Positions 1 through 7,618 of a stretch of DNA of 64,000 nucleotides are shown in pieces. This DNA comes from a bacterium (lineage in GTDB: Bacteria > SZUA-182 > DTGQ01), in assembly GCA_040755755.1 (NCBI GenBank), contig JBFLZW010000022.1, positions 66,902 through 130,901 of the forward strand. Reading direction: 5' to 3'. Below the pieces are notes generated by a model. It was not told the origin of the DNA, ran no database searches, and saw only the letters and a program-made list of their open reading frames with translations. The position numbers and the translations under genes are program-made. Numbering within the stretch: the stretch's first letter is position 1; each line of letters opens with the position of its first letter.

Positions 1-242
1 TGAGAATCGATTTTCTGGTTTATCTGTACGATTTGAGAATCGATTTTCTGGTTTAATTGGCTACTCAGGTTATCGATCCTCTGACCCAGATTATCAATCC
101 TCTGATTCATAGTATCAAGACGTTGGTTAAAATACCGGGAGCTTTCCTCTTGTCGATGTTTAACCTCATCAATGGCTGAATAAATATCATCCAGCGTAAC
201 TCTCTTGAATACCCTGGCTGTTGTGGCTAATGGATCATTCAT
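1..242 (-). CDS. Coiled-coil protein, partial (cut by window edge)
   Basis: The reading frame opens at an ATG (complement of 240-242) and runs off the left edge, so only about 80 N-terminal residues are visible. It begins MNDPLATTARVFKRVTLDD and passes into repeats of the type NQRIDNLGQRIDNL and NQKIDSQ, a heptad/hendecad coiled-coil pattern. The layout (a short basic start, RVTL-DDIY, then a QEE-RYFNQRLDT stretch leading into ID-x-x-x repeats) matches the protein encoded at 39591-40100, so the two are probably paralogues. No catalytic motif is visible. The function is unknown, and a structural or tethering role is only a guess. Confidence 0.7.
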   Translation of the reverse strand, partial: MNDPLATTARVFKRVTLDDIYSAIDEVKHRQEESSRYFNQRLDTMNQRIDNLGQRIDNLSSQLNQKIDSQIVQINQKIDS

Positions 243-381
243 CGTGCGCCCTTTCAGTTTTTCTACACACCCTATTTACAATACCCAATATATCACCAAG
301 CAATGATCAAGATCAATAGTAAAAACTGGAGTAGATGACCTTGATTATCTCCATTATCAACTCCCCCACTGCAGCTCAGCA

Positions 382-1176
382 TCAACGCTGCTGAATGGCC
401 AGCTCGATTGCCTCAAGAGTTGCCTGTTCTCCGGACCGGGCCAGGCGGAGCAGAAACTCCAGGTTCCCCTTGGCCCCGGTGATTGGCGATGTCACCAGGC
501 CCCGGAAACACAGGCCAAGGCTTTGAGCATAATCGATGATTTCCCGCAGAACAGTGGCATGTTTTTCAGGATCGCGGACAATCCCGTTCTTGCCTACCTG
601 GCCTTTGCCCACTTCAAACTGGGGTTTGACCAGGGCCACGATTTCACCTTCGGCAGATAGAAACTCTTTGACTACCGGGAGCACCAGACGCAGGGAGATG
701 AACGAGACATCGATAGTGACCAAATCGAAAGGTCCGGAAAAATCTGACGGCACCCCGTGCCGGACATTTACCCGCTCGCGGTGAACCACCCGCGGGTCGC
801 GGGCGATCCTGGGGTCCATCTGGCCATATCCGACATCAAGGGCATAAACCCGGACAGCGCCATGCTGGAGCAGGCAATCGGTAAATCCGCCGGTTGACGC
901 TCCGATATCCAATGCCCTCTTATCCTGGACATCCAGGGCAAACTCGCGCAAAGCCCGCTCAAGCTTGAGCCCACCCCGGCTCACATACGGGTTGTCCGAT
1001 TCCCTGACTGTCAGTGGAGCCTCAAGGGGCACCAATTGGCCGGGTTTTTCGATCCGCATCTCGCCGCTGAATACACAGCCAGCCATAATCAGGGCCTTTG
1101 CCTTCTCCCGGCTGGGCACAAGACCCCGGTCAAAGAGGAGCTTATCAACCCGCTCCCTTTTTCGAGAACTTTTCAT
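382..1176 (-). CDS. tlyA: TlyA family rRNA (cytidine-2'-O)-methyltransferase
   Basis: The 264-residue product has the two-part TlyA layout. An S4 RNA-binding domain (about residues 7-67, beginning RVDKLLFDRGLV) is followed by an FtsJ/RrmJ-type Rossmann methyltransferase domain. The SAM-binding motif LDIGASTGGFTD ends near residue 100. LVTIDVSFISL and LVKPQFEVGKGQ carry the Asp and Lys expected of the K-D-K-E catalytic set. Family members 2'-O-methylate cytidines in 16S and/or 23S rRNA, and older records call them hemolysin A. Length is normal. The gene stands alone, separated from its upstream neighbour by a repeat-containing gap. Confidence 0.9.
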   Translation of the reverse strand: MKSSRKRERVDKLLFDRGLVPSREKAKALIMAGCVFSGEMRIEKPGQLVPLEAPLTVRESDNPYVSRGGLKLERALREFALDVQDKRALDIGASTGGFTDCLLQHGAVRVYALDVGYGQMDPRIARDPRVVHRERVNVRHGVPSDFSGPFDLVTIDVSFISLRLVLPVVKEFLSAEGEIVALVKPQFEVGKGQVGKNGIVRDPEKHATVLREIIDYAQSLGLCFRGLVTSPITGAKGNLEFLLRLARSGEQATLEAIELAIQQR

Positions 1177-1280
1177 GGTACTACACCCGCTGTTTTTTCA
1201 TTTTAGGCTCGACAAAGAGATCGCCTGCAGTATCCGGTGGGGCAAAAAAGCAGCCCCACCCTCCATATGCCTTGGTATTT

Positions 1281-1345
1281 CTCCCGCAGAGACGCAGAGA
1301 CGCAGAGGATAGCATTTTCGGCCATTCTCTGCGCCTCTGTAGTGT
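1281..1345. repeat. Dispersed inverted repeat (cgcagagacgcagag type)
   Basis: Between the DHS-like gene and tlyA, the motif cgcagagacgcagaggat is followed about 20 bases later by its near-inverse ctctgcgcctctgtag. The same words recur at 49907-49945 and inside the element at 61379-61641, always outside genes. This is a non-coding dispersed repeat of unknown function. Confidence 0.65.
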
Positions 1346-1402
1346 CCTTTGCCTTTGTCTTTGTTTTTGTTTTTTTGTAGCATTCGCAATTGAGAACCGC
1401 TA

Positions 1403-2374
1403 TCAGGCCCCCAGCCGTTCCAGGATGGCGGCAGCCAGAAGGGGGATCATGATTTCGTGATGACCGGTCAGGGAGTACCCCTTTCCGCCGCCAATGATCG
1501 GCCTTCGGACCACATTGGTATTGGGGCGGTAGTGCTGGATGAAATCCAGGTTCACGGTGGTAAAATCACGTAAGGGGTAGCCAAGATTCCGGACCAGGGT
1601 CAGGGCTTTCAGGAAAACTTCGGGCAGGATAACCGCAGAGCCGATATTGAAATACACACCGCCTTGATGCAGCGAGGTGATAACCGAGCACAGCAGCCGG
1701 AAATCCAGCATGCTCCCCTGGCCCAAAAGGTCTGGCCGGGCTTCAGGATGCATATGGATGATATCTGTCCCGATGGCTATATGGACCGTTGCCGGAATCC
1801 TCAACCGGCAGGCGGCTGCAAGGAGACTGGAACCGACATGGGGAGGGTTAAGCTCAACGAGATATTTGCCTATGGATTCACCGAGGCCAAGCCCTGATTC
1901 CACTCCTTCATTGATGGCCTGATTGATCTGTCTGCCGGTCTCTTCGGCCATGCCGAATTCTCCCCCGACAATGGCCTGATCGACATCTTCCGAGGTCTGA
2001 CCATGAATGGCCAGTTCATAATCATGGATAATCCCCGCTCCATTGAACGCCAGGCCGGTTATCACGCCCCGCTGCATCAGGTCGATCACAACCGGACTTA
2101 AGCCGCACTTGATCACGTGGGCACCCATGGCCAGAACAACGCCCTTGCTTTCTCTGACAGCCTGGACCACCCGGTCAATCACTTCGAGAAAATCCTGGCC
2201 AGCCAGAATCCTGGGCAGCCCGTCCAGGAATTGGGAAAATGTCTGGCCCTGTTTCCCTGGTTTGGCAAACAGCTCTATCCTCACCTTGCTCTTTCGCTCG
2301 GCCAGAGGTTTTGTCCTGAGCTTTTCAAACTTCAGGGGCGAGAATGACGCTGGAGAAGATGGTTTTTGACTCAT
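1403..2374 (-). CDS. Deoxyhypusine synthase-like protein
   Basis: The 323-residue product resembles the bacterial deoxyhypusine-synthase-like family (Rossmann-type NAD-binding fold). Telling stretches are MGAHVIKCGLSPVVIDLMQ, AFNGAGIIHDYELA, NIGSAVILPEVFLKAL and the end GHHEIMIPLLAA. Eukaryotic and archaeal DHS modifies eIF5A with spermidine, but bacteria lack eIF5A and these homologues have no agreed substrate. The lysine and active-site pattern of true DHS is not obvious here, so hypusine formation should not be assumed. The start codon overlaps the end of gmhA by four bases (ATGA), which indicates translational coupling with a sugar-phosphate isomerase. Family assignment is from memory of the motifs. 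Confidence 0.6.
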   Translation of the reverse strand: MSQKPSSPASFSPLKFEKLRTKPLAERKSKVRIELFAKPGKQGQTFSQFLDGLPRILAGQDFLEVIDRVVQAVRESKGVVLAMGAHVIKCGLSPVVIDLMQRGVITGLAFNGAGIIHDYELAIHGQTSEDVDQAIVGGEFGMAEETGRQINQAINEGVESGLGLGESIGKYLVELNPPHVGSSLLAAACRLRIPATVHIAIGTDIIHMHPEARPDLLGQGSMLDFRLLCSVITSLHQGGVYFNIGSAVILPEVFLKALTLVRNLGYPLRDFTTVNLDFIQHYRPNTNVVRRPIIGGGKGYSLTGHHEIMIPLLAAAILERLGA

Positions 2375-2964
2375 GCGCCTTTTGCCCCTTTCGGAAAAAT
2401 CGCTTCTTCCACCAATTCACAGATGGCATGACCAATGGTGATGTGGGTTTCCTGAATGCGGGGCGTTTCCCGGATGGGAACAATGAGGCAAAGATCAGCC
2501 GCAGCCTTGATCTTTCCTCCGTCGCCGCCAAGCAGGGCAATAGTATAGAGCTCCATCTCCCGCGCTTTTTGCAGCCCCAATAATACATTGGGTGAATTGC
2601 CGCTGGTGCTGATGCCGATGGCCACATCTCCTTCCCTCCCCAGAGCCTCGATCTGACGGCTGAAGATGTGATCATAAGCAGCATCGTTACTGATGCTGGT
2701 CAGAACCGAGCTGTCAGTAGTCAGTGCGATGGCGGGCAATGCCGGACGATCGTATAAGAACCGGTTGACAAACTCCGCAGCCAGATGCTGTGCATCGGCT
2801 GCGCTGCCGCCATTTCCAAACAGCATAACCTTGCCGCCGCTCTGCAGGGAGAGTACAATCCGCGAGACAGCGGTTTCCAGAAGGTTGAGGTTTGATTTCA
2901 GGAAAACTTCTTTGGCCTCGATGCTTCGTTGAAATATTTGCTTCAGGCGATTTTGCAGGTCCAT
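2371..2964 (-). CDS. gmhA: Phosphoheptose isomerase (sedoheptulose-7-phosphate isomerase)
   Basis: The 197-residue SIS-domain protein has the GmhA signatures. GNGGSAADAQHLAAEFVNRF includes the glutamate that acts as catalytic base, SISND follows, and HITIGHAICELVEEAIF carries the catalytic histidine. It converts sedoheptulose 7-phosphate to D-glycero-D-manno-heptose 7-phosphate, the first step toward LPS core heptose, and so supports a Gram-negative envelope. The start has an AAGGAG ribosome site. It is the first gene of a two-gene unit with the DHS-like gene. No other heptose genes are in the window. Confidence 0.92.
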   Translation of the reverse strand: MDLQNRLKQIFQRSIEAKEVFLKSNLNLLETAVSRIVLSLQSGGKVMLFGNGGSAADAQHLAAEFVNRFLYDRPALPAIALTTDSSVLTSISNDAAYDHIFSRQIEALGREGDVAIGISTSGNSPNVLLGLQKAREMELYTIALLGGDGGKIKAAADLCLIVPIRETPRIQETHITIGHAICELVEEAIFPKGAKGA

Positions 2965-3003
2965 ATAACTCCTTTGCCCTTGTTAAGTGAGGGTACTTTA
3001 TGC

Positions 3004-3032
3004 TTGACGGTCCTTTTCGTTTCTGATATATC
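3004..3032 (+). promoter_or_regulatory. Sigma-70-type promoter for the PilZ gene
   Basis: A TTGACG hexamer and a TATATC hexamer are separated by exactly 17 bases, placing a start of transcription near 3039, about 55 bases upstream of the PilZ gene. It lies in the divergent gap with gmhA. Confidence 0.55.
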
Positions 3033-3094
3033 CTGTATAGATTTTTTTACCCGCTTCGGAGATATTCACCCACCCGCGATGGAGACATTCACCC

Positions 3095-3799
3095 ATGGTC
3101 AAGGGAAAAATCCTTCTGGTTGTCACGGATGAAGCGAACAGGACAAAGTATGATCATTATCTGAAAAATATTACTCCGTTCGACCTGGCATCCGGATTGA
3201 ATGAAGCCTACCAGCAATGTCTGAAGAGCTACTACGATTTAATCCTCGTCGATTTGAAACTGAGTCTCGGTCATGGAAGGCTCTACATTGAAAAGCTCAA
3301 TTCCCTGTCGCATTCTCCTTCCATCCTGAAAATCAGGCCCCGGCAGGACCAGGTGGATGTCCTCCTCATGGAGCAGCGGGCGGTTGAGCGCCTGGATATT
3401 TTCCTCCAAAAGTTTTTTGCCAAACTTCAGGAGGAAGAAATCCTTGCTGCCAATGCCCGCAAATACAAGCGATACAGGTCTATCCTGCGGGTACTGATCA
3501 GGCAGGATCACTCTTCCGATTTTCTGCGGGCTAATACCCTCAATATATCCCAGGGGGGAATGTTTATCACCACCATATTTCCTTTCCAACCCGACCTCAG
3601 GCTTGAGGTCCAGATTCATGATGTGGCACCAGAGCCGATTCAAGCCGTTATTCGGGTTGCCTGGATGAGGCCCTGGGATGTCCCCCATCAATTGCCGGGC
3701 ATCGGAGTCCAGTTTCTCTCATTCGCCCCGGAATCGGATCAGTATGTCGTCATGGACTATCTCAATAAATACCATGAGCAGCATAGAGGCGACAAATGA
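3095..3799 (+). CDS. PilZ-domain protein with degenerate receiver-like N-terminus
   Basis: The 234-residue cytoplasmic protein has an N-terminal receiver-like fold (KILLVVTDEANR, then YYDLILVDLKLS with an aspartate in the phospho-acceptor position). It lacks a clear KP motif. The C-terminal PilZ domain (about residues 120-230) shows an Arg-rich entry (RKYKRYRSILRV) and NISQGGMFI, matching the RxxxR and (D/N)xSxxG c-di-GMP-binding motifs. The expected role is a c-di-GMP effector controlling surface behaviour. The gene is monocistronic, with a good sigma-70-like promoter upstream and a hairpin at its 3' end shared with the convergent psd gene. Confidence 0.8.
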   Translation: MVKGKILLVVTDEANRTKYDHYLKNITPFDLASGLNEAYQQCLKSYYDLILVDLKLSLGHGRLYIEKLNSLSHSPSILKIRPRQDQVDVLLMEQRAVERLDIFLQKFFAKLQEEEILAANARKYKRYRSILRVLIRQDHSSDFLRANTLNISQGGMFITTIFPFQPDLRLEVQIHDVAPEPIQAVIRVAWMRPWDVPHQLPGIGVQFLSFAPESDQYVVMDYLNKYHEQHRGDK

Positions 3800-3818
3800 G
3801 GCGCACAAGCCTCTTTGT
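3791..3818. terminator. Hairpin between convergent PilZ and psd genes
   Basis: gacaaa-t-gaggc pairs with gcctc-tttgtc around a six-base loop, an 11-bp stem with one bulged base. It overlaps the stop codons of both converging genes and could stop transcription in both directions. Confidence 0.5.
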
Positions 3819-4474
3819 CATACTTTGTTCGGCAGCGAGGAAAAGCGTGCCAAAACACTCTCCCCGGCTTTTACCCGGTCTCCGACCCTGGTGATAATAA
3901 CCGTATTCTCCCGGGGCAGGTATAAATCGACCCGGGACCCAAACCTGATGAGACCAAATCGCTTGCCCTTGTCCAGAGTGTCATCTACCTCTGCCCAGCA
4001 CACGATCCTGCACGCCACCTGCCCGGCGATTTGAGTCATCCGGACCGGCCCTCCTGCAGTATCGAGCATCAGCGTGAGCTGCTCATTCAAAAGCGAGGCC
4101 TTCTCCCGGAAGGCGGGAAGAAATTTCCCGGGGTTATACATTTTTTTCAGGACCTTTCCCCGCAAAGGCATCCGGTTGACATGAACATTGAAAAGAGACA
4201 TGAACACGCTGAGTTGAATGCCGGGGCATCCCAGAACATCTCCAGCCGGGATCTCGCGAATCTGGATCAGCGTGCCATCTGCTGGAGAAACAATCAGGTG
4301 CTCATCTTCCGGGGCCGTCCGCTCCGGATCGCGGAAGAAAAAGAGCACAAAGAGGGTCACAAAAAAAAGAAGCCCTGCTGCCAGGGGAAAACCTGTCAGC
4401 AGAGCCACAATCGTCAATGCAGCAAAAAAAAGAATAAAGGGAAAACCTTGTTTAGCTATTGGAATACGCATCAT
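3818..4474 (-). CDS. psd: Phosphatidylserine decarboxylase proenzyme (short, PSD-B/archaeal type)
   Basis: The 218-residue inner-membrane protein has two hydrophobic segments at residues 10-47. They are followed by the conserved VSPADGTLI and NVHVNRMP blocks and the self-cleavage site RFGS (residues 177-180). At this site Gly-Ser cleavage creates the pyruvoyl group that decarboxylates phosphatidylserine to phosphatidylethanolamine. The short length and RFGS rather than LGST place it in the compact family often found next to a phosphatidylserine synthase. No such synthase is visible here, because the gene runs into a convergent PilZ gene. It begins four bases after ilvC ends, so it is probably the last gene of the ilv transcription unit. 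Confidence 0.9.
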   Translation of the reverse strand: MMRIPIAKQGFPFILFFAALTIVALLTGFPLAAGLLFFVTLFVLFFFRDPERTAPEDEHLIVSPADGTLIQIREIPAGDVLGCPGIQLSVFMSLFNVHVNRMPLRGKVLKKMYNPGKFLPAFREKASLLNEQLTLMLDTAGGPVRMTQIAGQVACRIVCWAEVDDTLDKGKRFGLIRFGSRVDLYLPRENTVIITRVGDRVKAGESVLARFSSLPNKV

Positions 4475-4478
4475 TACT

Positions 4479-5471
4479 TCACTTTTTCAGCCAGCTCATC
4501 ATTCCTCGAATTTTTTGGCCAATCTGCTCTATCAAGTGCTCTTTCTGAATTCTCCGTTGAGCATTCAGCACCGGCCGGTTGGCTTTATTTTCAAGAATCC
4601 ATTCCCTGGCAAATTCTCCTGATTGAATTTCGGCTAAGATCATCCGCATCTCATCGCGCACATCTTCGTTGATCACCCGGCTTCCCCGGGTCAAATCCCC
4701 GTATTCGGCAGTATCGCTGATTGCCTGCCGCATGCCGGAGAATCCCTTGGCATAGATGAGATCGGTAATCAGTTTTACCTCATGGAGGCATTCAAAATAA
4801 GCGATCTCCGGCTGATATCCAGCATCAACCAGGGTATCGAAACCGGCCTTGATCAGCTCCGTCAGGCCGCCGCACAAAACCGCCTGCTCACCGAACAGGT
4901 CCGTTTCCGTTTCCTCGGCAAAGGTGGTTTCCAGAACTCCCGCTCTGGTAGCTCCGATTCCCTTGGCATGAGCCAGGGCCAGCTCCTTGGCCTTCCCGCT
5001 GGCATTCTGCTGGACCGCGATCAGGGCTGGCACGCCATTGCCCTGCTCATAGGTCTCCCGGACTAAAAATCCCGGTCCCTTGGGCGCTACCATATAAACA
5101 TCAACATCGGAGGGCGGCACAATCTGTCCGAAGTGGATGTTGAAGCCGTGGGAAAACACCAGGGCTTTGCCGCTGGTCATATGATCTTTGATATCCTGGG
5201 CATAAACATCGGCCTGATATTGATCGGGAACCAGGACCTGAATCACGTCGGCCCTGGCTGCCGCATCCCTGGTAGGCATGACCGTAAAGCCATCTTTTTC
5301 AGCCTGACTCCACTGCCGGCTTCCCATGATATCACTGATGATTACCGTGAGGCCGCTGTCCTTCATGTTCCTCGCCTGGGCAGCTCCCTGGTTTCCATAA
5401 CCTACTACGGCAATGGTTTTGTCCTGGAGATACTTTAAATCAGCATCCTGCTCATAATACATTTTAGCCAT
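4479..5471 (-). CDS. ilvC: Ketol-acid reductoisomerase
   Basis: The 330-residue class I enzyme has the nucleotide-binding motif [19 protein letters not shown] near residues 22-40, the metal-binding region [19 protein letters not shown], and the C-terminal knotted domain with [14 protein letters not shown]. It isomerises and reduces acetolactate to dihydroxy-isovalerate in valine/isoleucine synthesis. An AGGAGG ribosome site precedes the ATG. It follows the acetolactate synthase genes on the same strand, after one outer-membrane-protein gene, and is nearly fused to psd downstream. Confidence 0.96.
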   Translation of the reverse strand: MAKMYYEQDADLKYLQDKTIAVVGYGNQGAAQARNMKDSGLTVIISDIMGSRQWSQAEKDGFTVMPTRDAAARADVIQVLVPDQYQADVYAQDIKDHMTSGKALVFSHGFNIHFGQIVPPSDVDVYMVAPKGPGFLVRETYEQGNGVPALIAVQQNASGKAKELALAHAKGIGATRAGVLETTFAEETETDLFGEQAVLCGGLTELIKAGFDTLVDAGYQPEIAYFECLHEVKLITDLIYAKGFSGMRQAISDTAEYGDLTRGSRVINEDVRDEMRMILAEIQSGEFAREWILENKANRPVLNAQRRIQKEHLIEQIGQKIRGMMSWLKK

Positions 5472-5578
5472 TATATAACCTCCTTTTGTTTATTGCAAAT
5501 GGGGAATGTACGATTTTTTCATCCCCTTTTCCTTGAGAAAGCATGATTTCGGTTTGATCCGCGACTGGCTGCCAGAGG

Positions 5579-6472
5579 CTAGAAGACTACTCCGATATGT
5601 AAGCCGTACATATCAGCTTCCGATCTTGGCTGGGAGAGGTAACGATATCTATCCCACATTCTGACTTTAACCGGGTCCGATTGGGAGAATCTCAAAGTTT
5701 CGTAAAAGAAGCTGGCTCTGATTCCCGGAAATCGAGACTTTTGCCAGGCAACACCTGTTTCAAAATAGTAAGAAACCTCTTCCCCAGGCTTGATTGTGAC
5801 ATGCTCACCTTCCACTACATCATCTGATGTGTTTTCATTATCCAGGGGAATTTTGGCTACAAATTCAATGAATCCTTTAATGCCATGCCTGGGAAAGACC
5901 ATATCACCCCGGATGCCTAATGGAGCATAAATGCACGTCCATGTTTCCGTATACCCATGTACGTAGGTTGGATATAGATCATCGCTCTCCTGATACGTTG
6001 TATCGTTAATGTCTCTGTCCCAGTGCTTAACACCTAACCCGGCAAAGGGGCCAAATTGGACAAAGAGACCGTCGGAGATGTTGGAGTTTCTCGGTATGGT
6101 AAATCCTGGTCCGACGGTAAGCTCAGGCCTGTAGCCGAAATAGTCTACGTCGCTCGTTACCGGGTCGCCGCCCCAGGTTTGCCCGTCATAATCCACCGTG
6201 CCGCCAAATATCTCCAGCTTGCCTTTCAGCATCAGATGGACAGCGGTTTTTATTTTCGGCGGGATTTTCCCCGAGAATGTAAAACCTGCACCATAGATCG
6301 GGCCGGTTTCTTCCAGAAGACGTTCTCCATACTCATTGTATTCTGCCCATCTGTAGCTTTCTATTTTCTGATACACATTGAATTTAAATTCACTGGATCC
6401 ACCGGCGGCATAACAATCCGTCATGATCAACATCGATAATAGAATCAGTGCTGCTCCAGCCAATCGCTGCAT
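5579..6472 (-). CDS. Predicted outer-membrane beta-barrel protein
   Basis: The 297-residue product has a signal peptide (hydrophobic run ALILLSMLIM, cleavage likely after CYA). It then has alternating aromatic/polar strands and ends in GLHIGVVF, the terminal-phenylalanine signature of barrel proteins inserted by BamA. No family was recognised. It lies between two acetolactate synthase small-subunit genes and ilvC on the same strand, an odd place for an envelope gene. It may simply ride on the ilv transcript. The gap before it (6473-6558) contains a cactgaccactg repeat. Confidence 0.6.
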   Translation of the reverse strand: MQRLAGAALILLSMLIMTDCYAAGGSSEFKFNVYQKIESYRWAEYNEYGERLLEETGPIYGAGFTFSGKIPPKIKTAVHLMLKGKLEIFGGTVDYDGQTWGGDPVTSDVDYFGYRPELTVGPGFTIPRNSNISDGLFVQFGPFAGLGVKHWDRDINDTTYQESDDLYPTYVHGYTETWTCIYAPLGIRGDMVFPRHGIKGFIEFVAKIPLDNENTSDDVVEGEHVTIKPGEEVSYYFETGVAWQKSRFPGIRASFFYETLRFSQSDPVKVRMWDRYRYLSQPRSEADMYGLHIGVVF

Positions 6473-6558
6473 AATGGGTCTCTTTTCCCCTGATGAGCGT
6501 GGAAGCTCGTATGGCTTGATAACTCCAGATATTCATCAATCATCACTGACCACTGATT

Positions 6559-7086
6559 TTACTCCCCGTTGGCCGCTGCCTCCTGGATCCTGGCTCCGGA
6601 GCTCTTTTCCTGTTTTCCCCTCGACATGGCCACTTTCCCTGTCCGGGCGATTTCCTTGATGCCGATGGGTTTCAGCAGGTCGATCAGGGCATTGATCTTG
6701 CCCTCATCCCCGGTGACTTCCATAGTCATGGTTTTGGGATTCACATCAACGATCTTTCCCCGGAAGATGTCGGAAATCCGCAGAATCTCCGCCCGGTGAG
6801 TCTGAGGTGCGTCCACCTTGACGAGGACCATCTCCCGCTCCACATAATCGCTCTGAGTCAGATCACTGACCTTGATTACATCCACCAGGCGGCGCAGTTG
6901 CTTGATCACCTGCTCGATAATCTGGTCATCACCGCTGGTGAGAATGGTCATCCGCGAAATGCTCGGATCAATGGTCTCACCAACCGACAGGCTGTCGATG
7001 TTGAATCCCCGGGCACTGAACAGACTGGAAATCCTGGCCAGTACTCCGAACTTGTTCTCCACAAATACAGATATGGTATGTCGCAC
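6559..7086 (-). CDS. ilvN: Acetolactate synthase small subunit (copy 2)
   Basis: The 175-residue regulatory subunit has an N-terminal ACT domain ([20 protein letters not shown], then SRMTI) and the C-terminal ALS_ss domain ending [19 protein letters not shown]. Such subunits bind valine for feedback control and stimulate the catalytic subunit. It has a roughly 15-residue tail beyond the usual end. It is the second of two adjacent small-subunit genes, which differ clearly in sequence, and the pair matches the two large-subunit genes upstream. Confidence 0.9.
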   Translation of the reverse strand: MRHTISVFVENKFGVLARISSLFSARGFNIDSLSVGETIDPSISRMTILTSGDDQIIEQVIKQLRRLVDVIKVSDLTQSDYVEREMVLVKVDAPQTHRAEILRISDIFRGKIVDVNPKTMTMEVTGDEGKINALIDLLKPIGIKEIARTGKVAMSRGKQEKSSGARIQEAAANGE

Positions 7087-7135
7087 GATTCTCCCTCTCC
7101 TCTTGTGATAGCTGCTTCTTTAGATCGCTTGCTAT

Positions 7136-7618
7136 TTATTCACTGCTTTTCATGGCCAGGGCAATCATGCCGGTCCTGGCCATTTCGCTGATGCCGAAAG
7201 GATTCAGCAGGCGCATCAGATTCTGGAGCACCCTTTCGGTTCCCGAAAGCTCAAGGGTGATAGTGTCTTCCGACATGTCAACGACTTTCGCTCCAAAGAC
7301 ATTGGCAATCTCGATAACTGACCCTCTGGTCTGGAGCGTGGTTTTGACGGTGATAATGGCCAGCTCTCTGGTGATAGCCTGATCATATTTCAAATCGGTG
7401 ACATTCAACACATCGACCAGCTTGTTAACCTGTTTCATGACCTGGTCCAGTACCAGATCGTCTCCGGTGACCACGATAGTGATCCGGGTGACATCGGGAT
7501 TTTCCGTTACCCCGGCAGCCAGGCTTTCGATGTTATATGAGCGCCGGGTAAACAGACCTACCACATGCGACAATACTCCGGGATGATTTCTTACCAGAAC
7601 CGAGATAATGTGTCTCAT
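7136..7618 (-). CDS. ilvH: Acetolactate synthase small subunit (copy 1)
   Basis: The 160-residue ACT-domain protein begins MRHIISVLVRNHPGVLSHVVG and ends NPFGISEMARTGMIAL. It has the family's standard length and conserved GDD in the middle. Its start codon follows the stop codon of the upstream large-subunit gene with no spacing, so the two subunits are probably translationally coupled. Confidence 0.92.
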   Translation of the reverse strand: MRHIISVLVRNHPGVLSHVVGLFTRRSYNIESLAAGVTENPDVTRITIVVTGDDLVLDQVMKQVNKLVDVLNVTDLKYDQAITRELAIITVKTTLQTRGSVIEIANVFGAKVVDMSEDTITLELSGTERVLQNLMRLLNPFGISEMARTGMIALAMKSSE

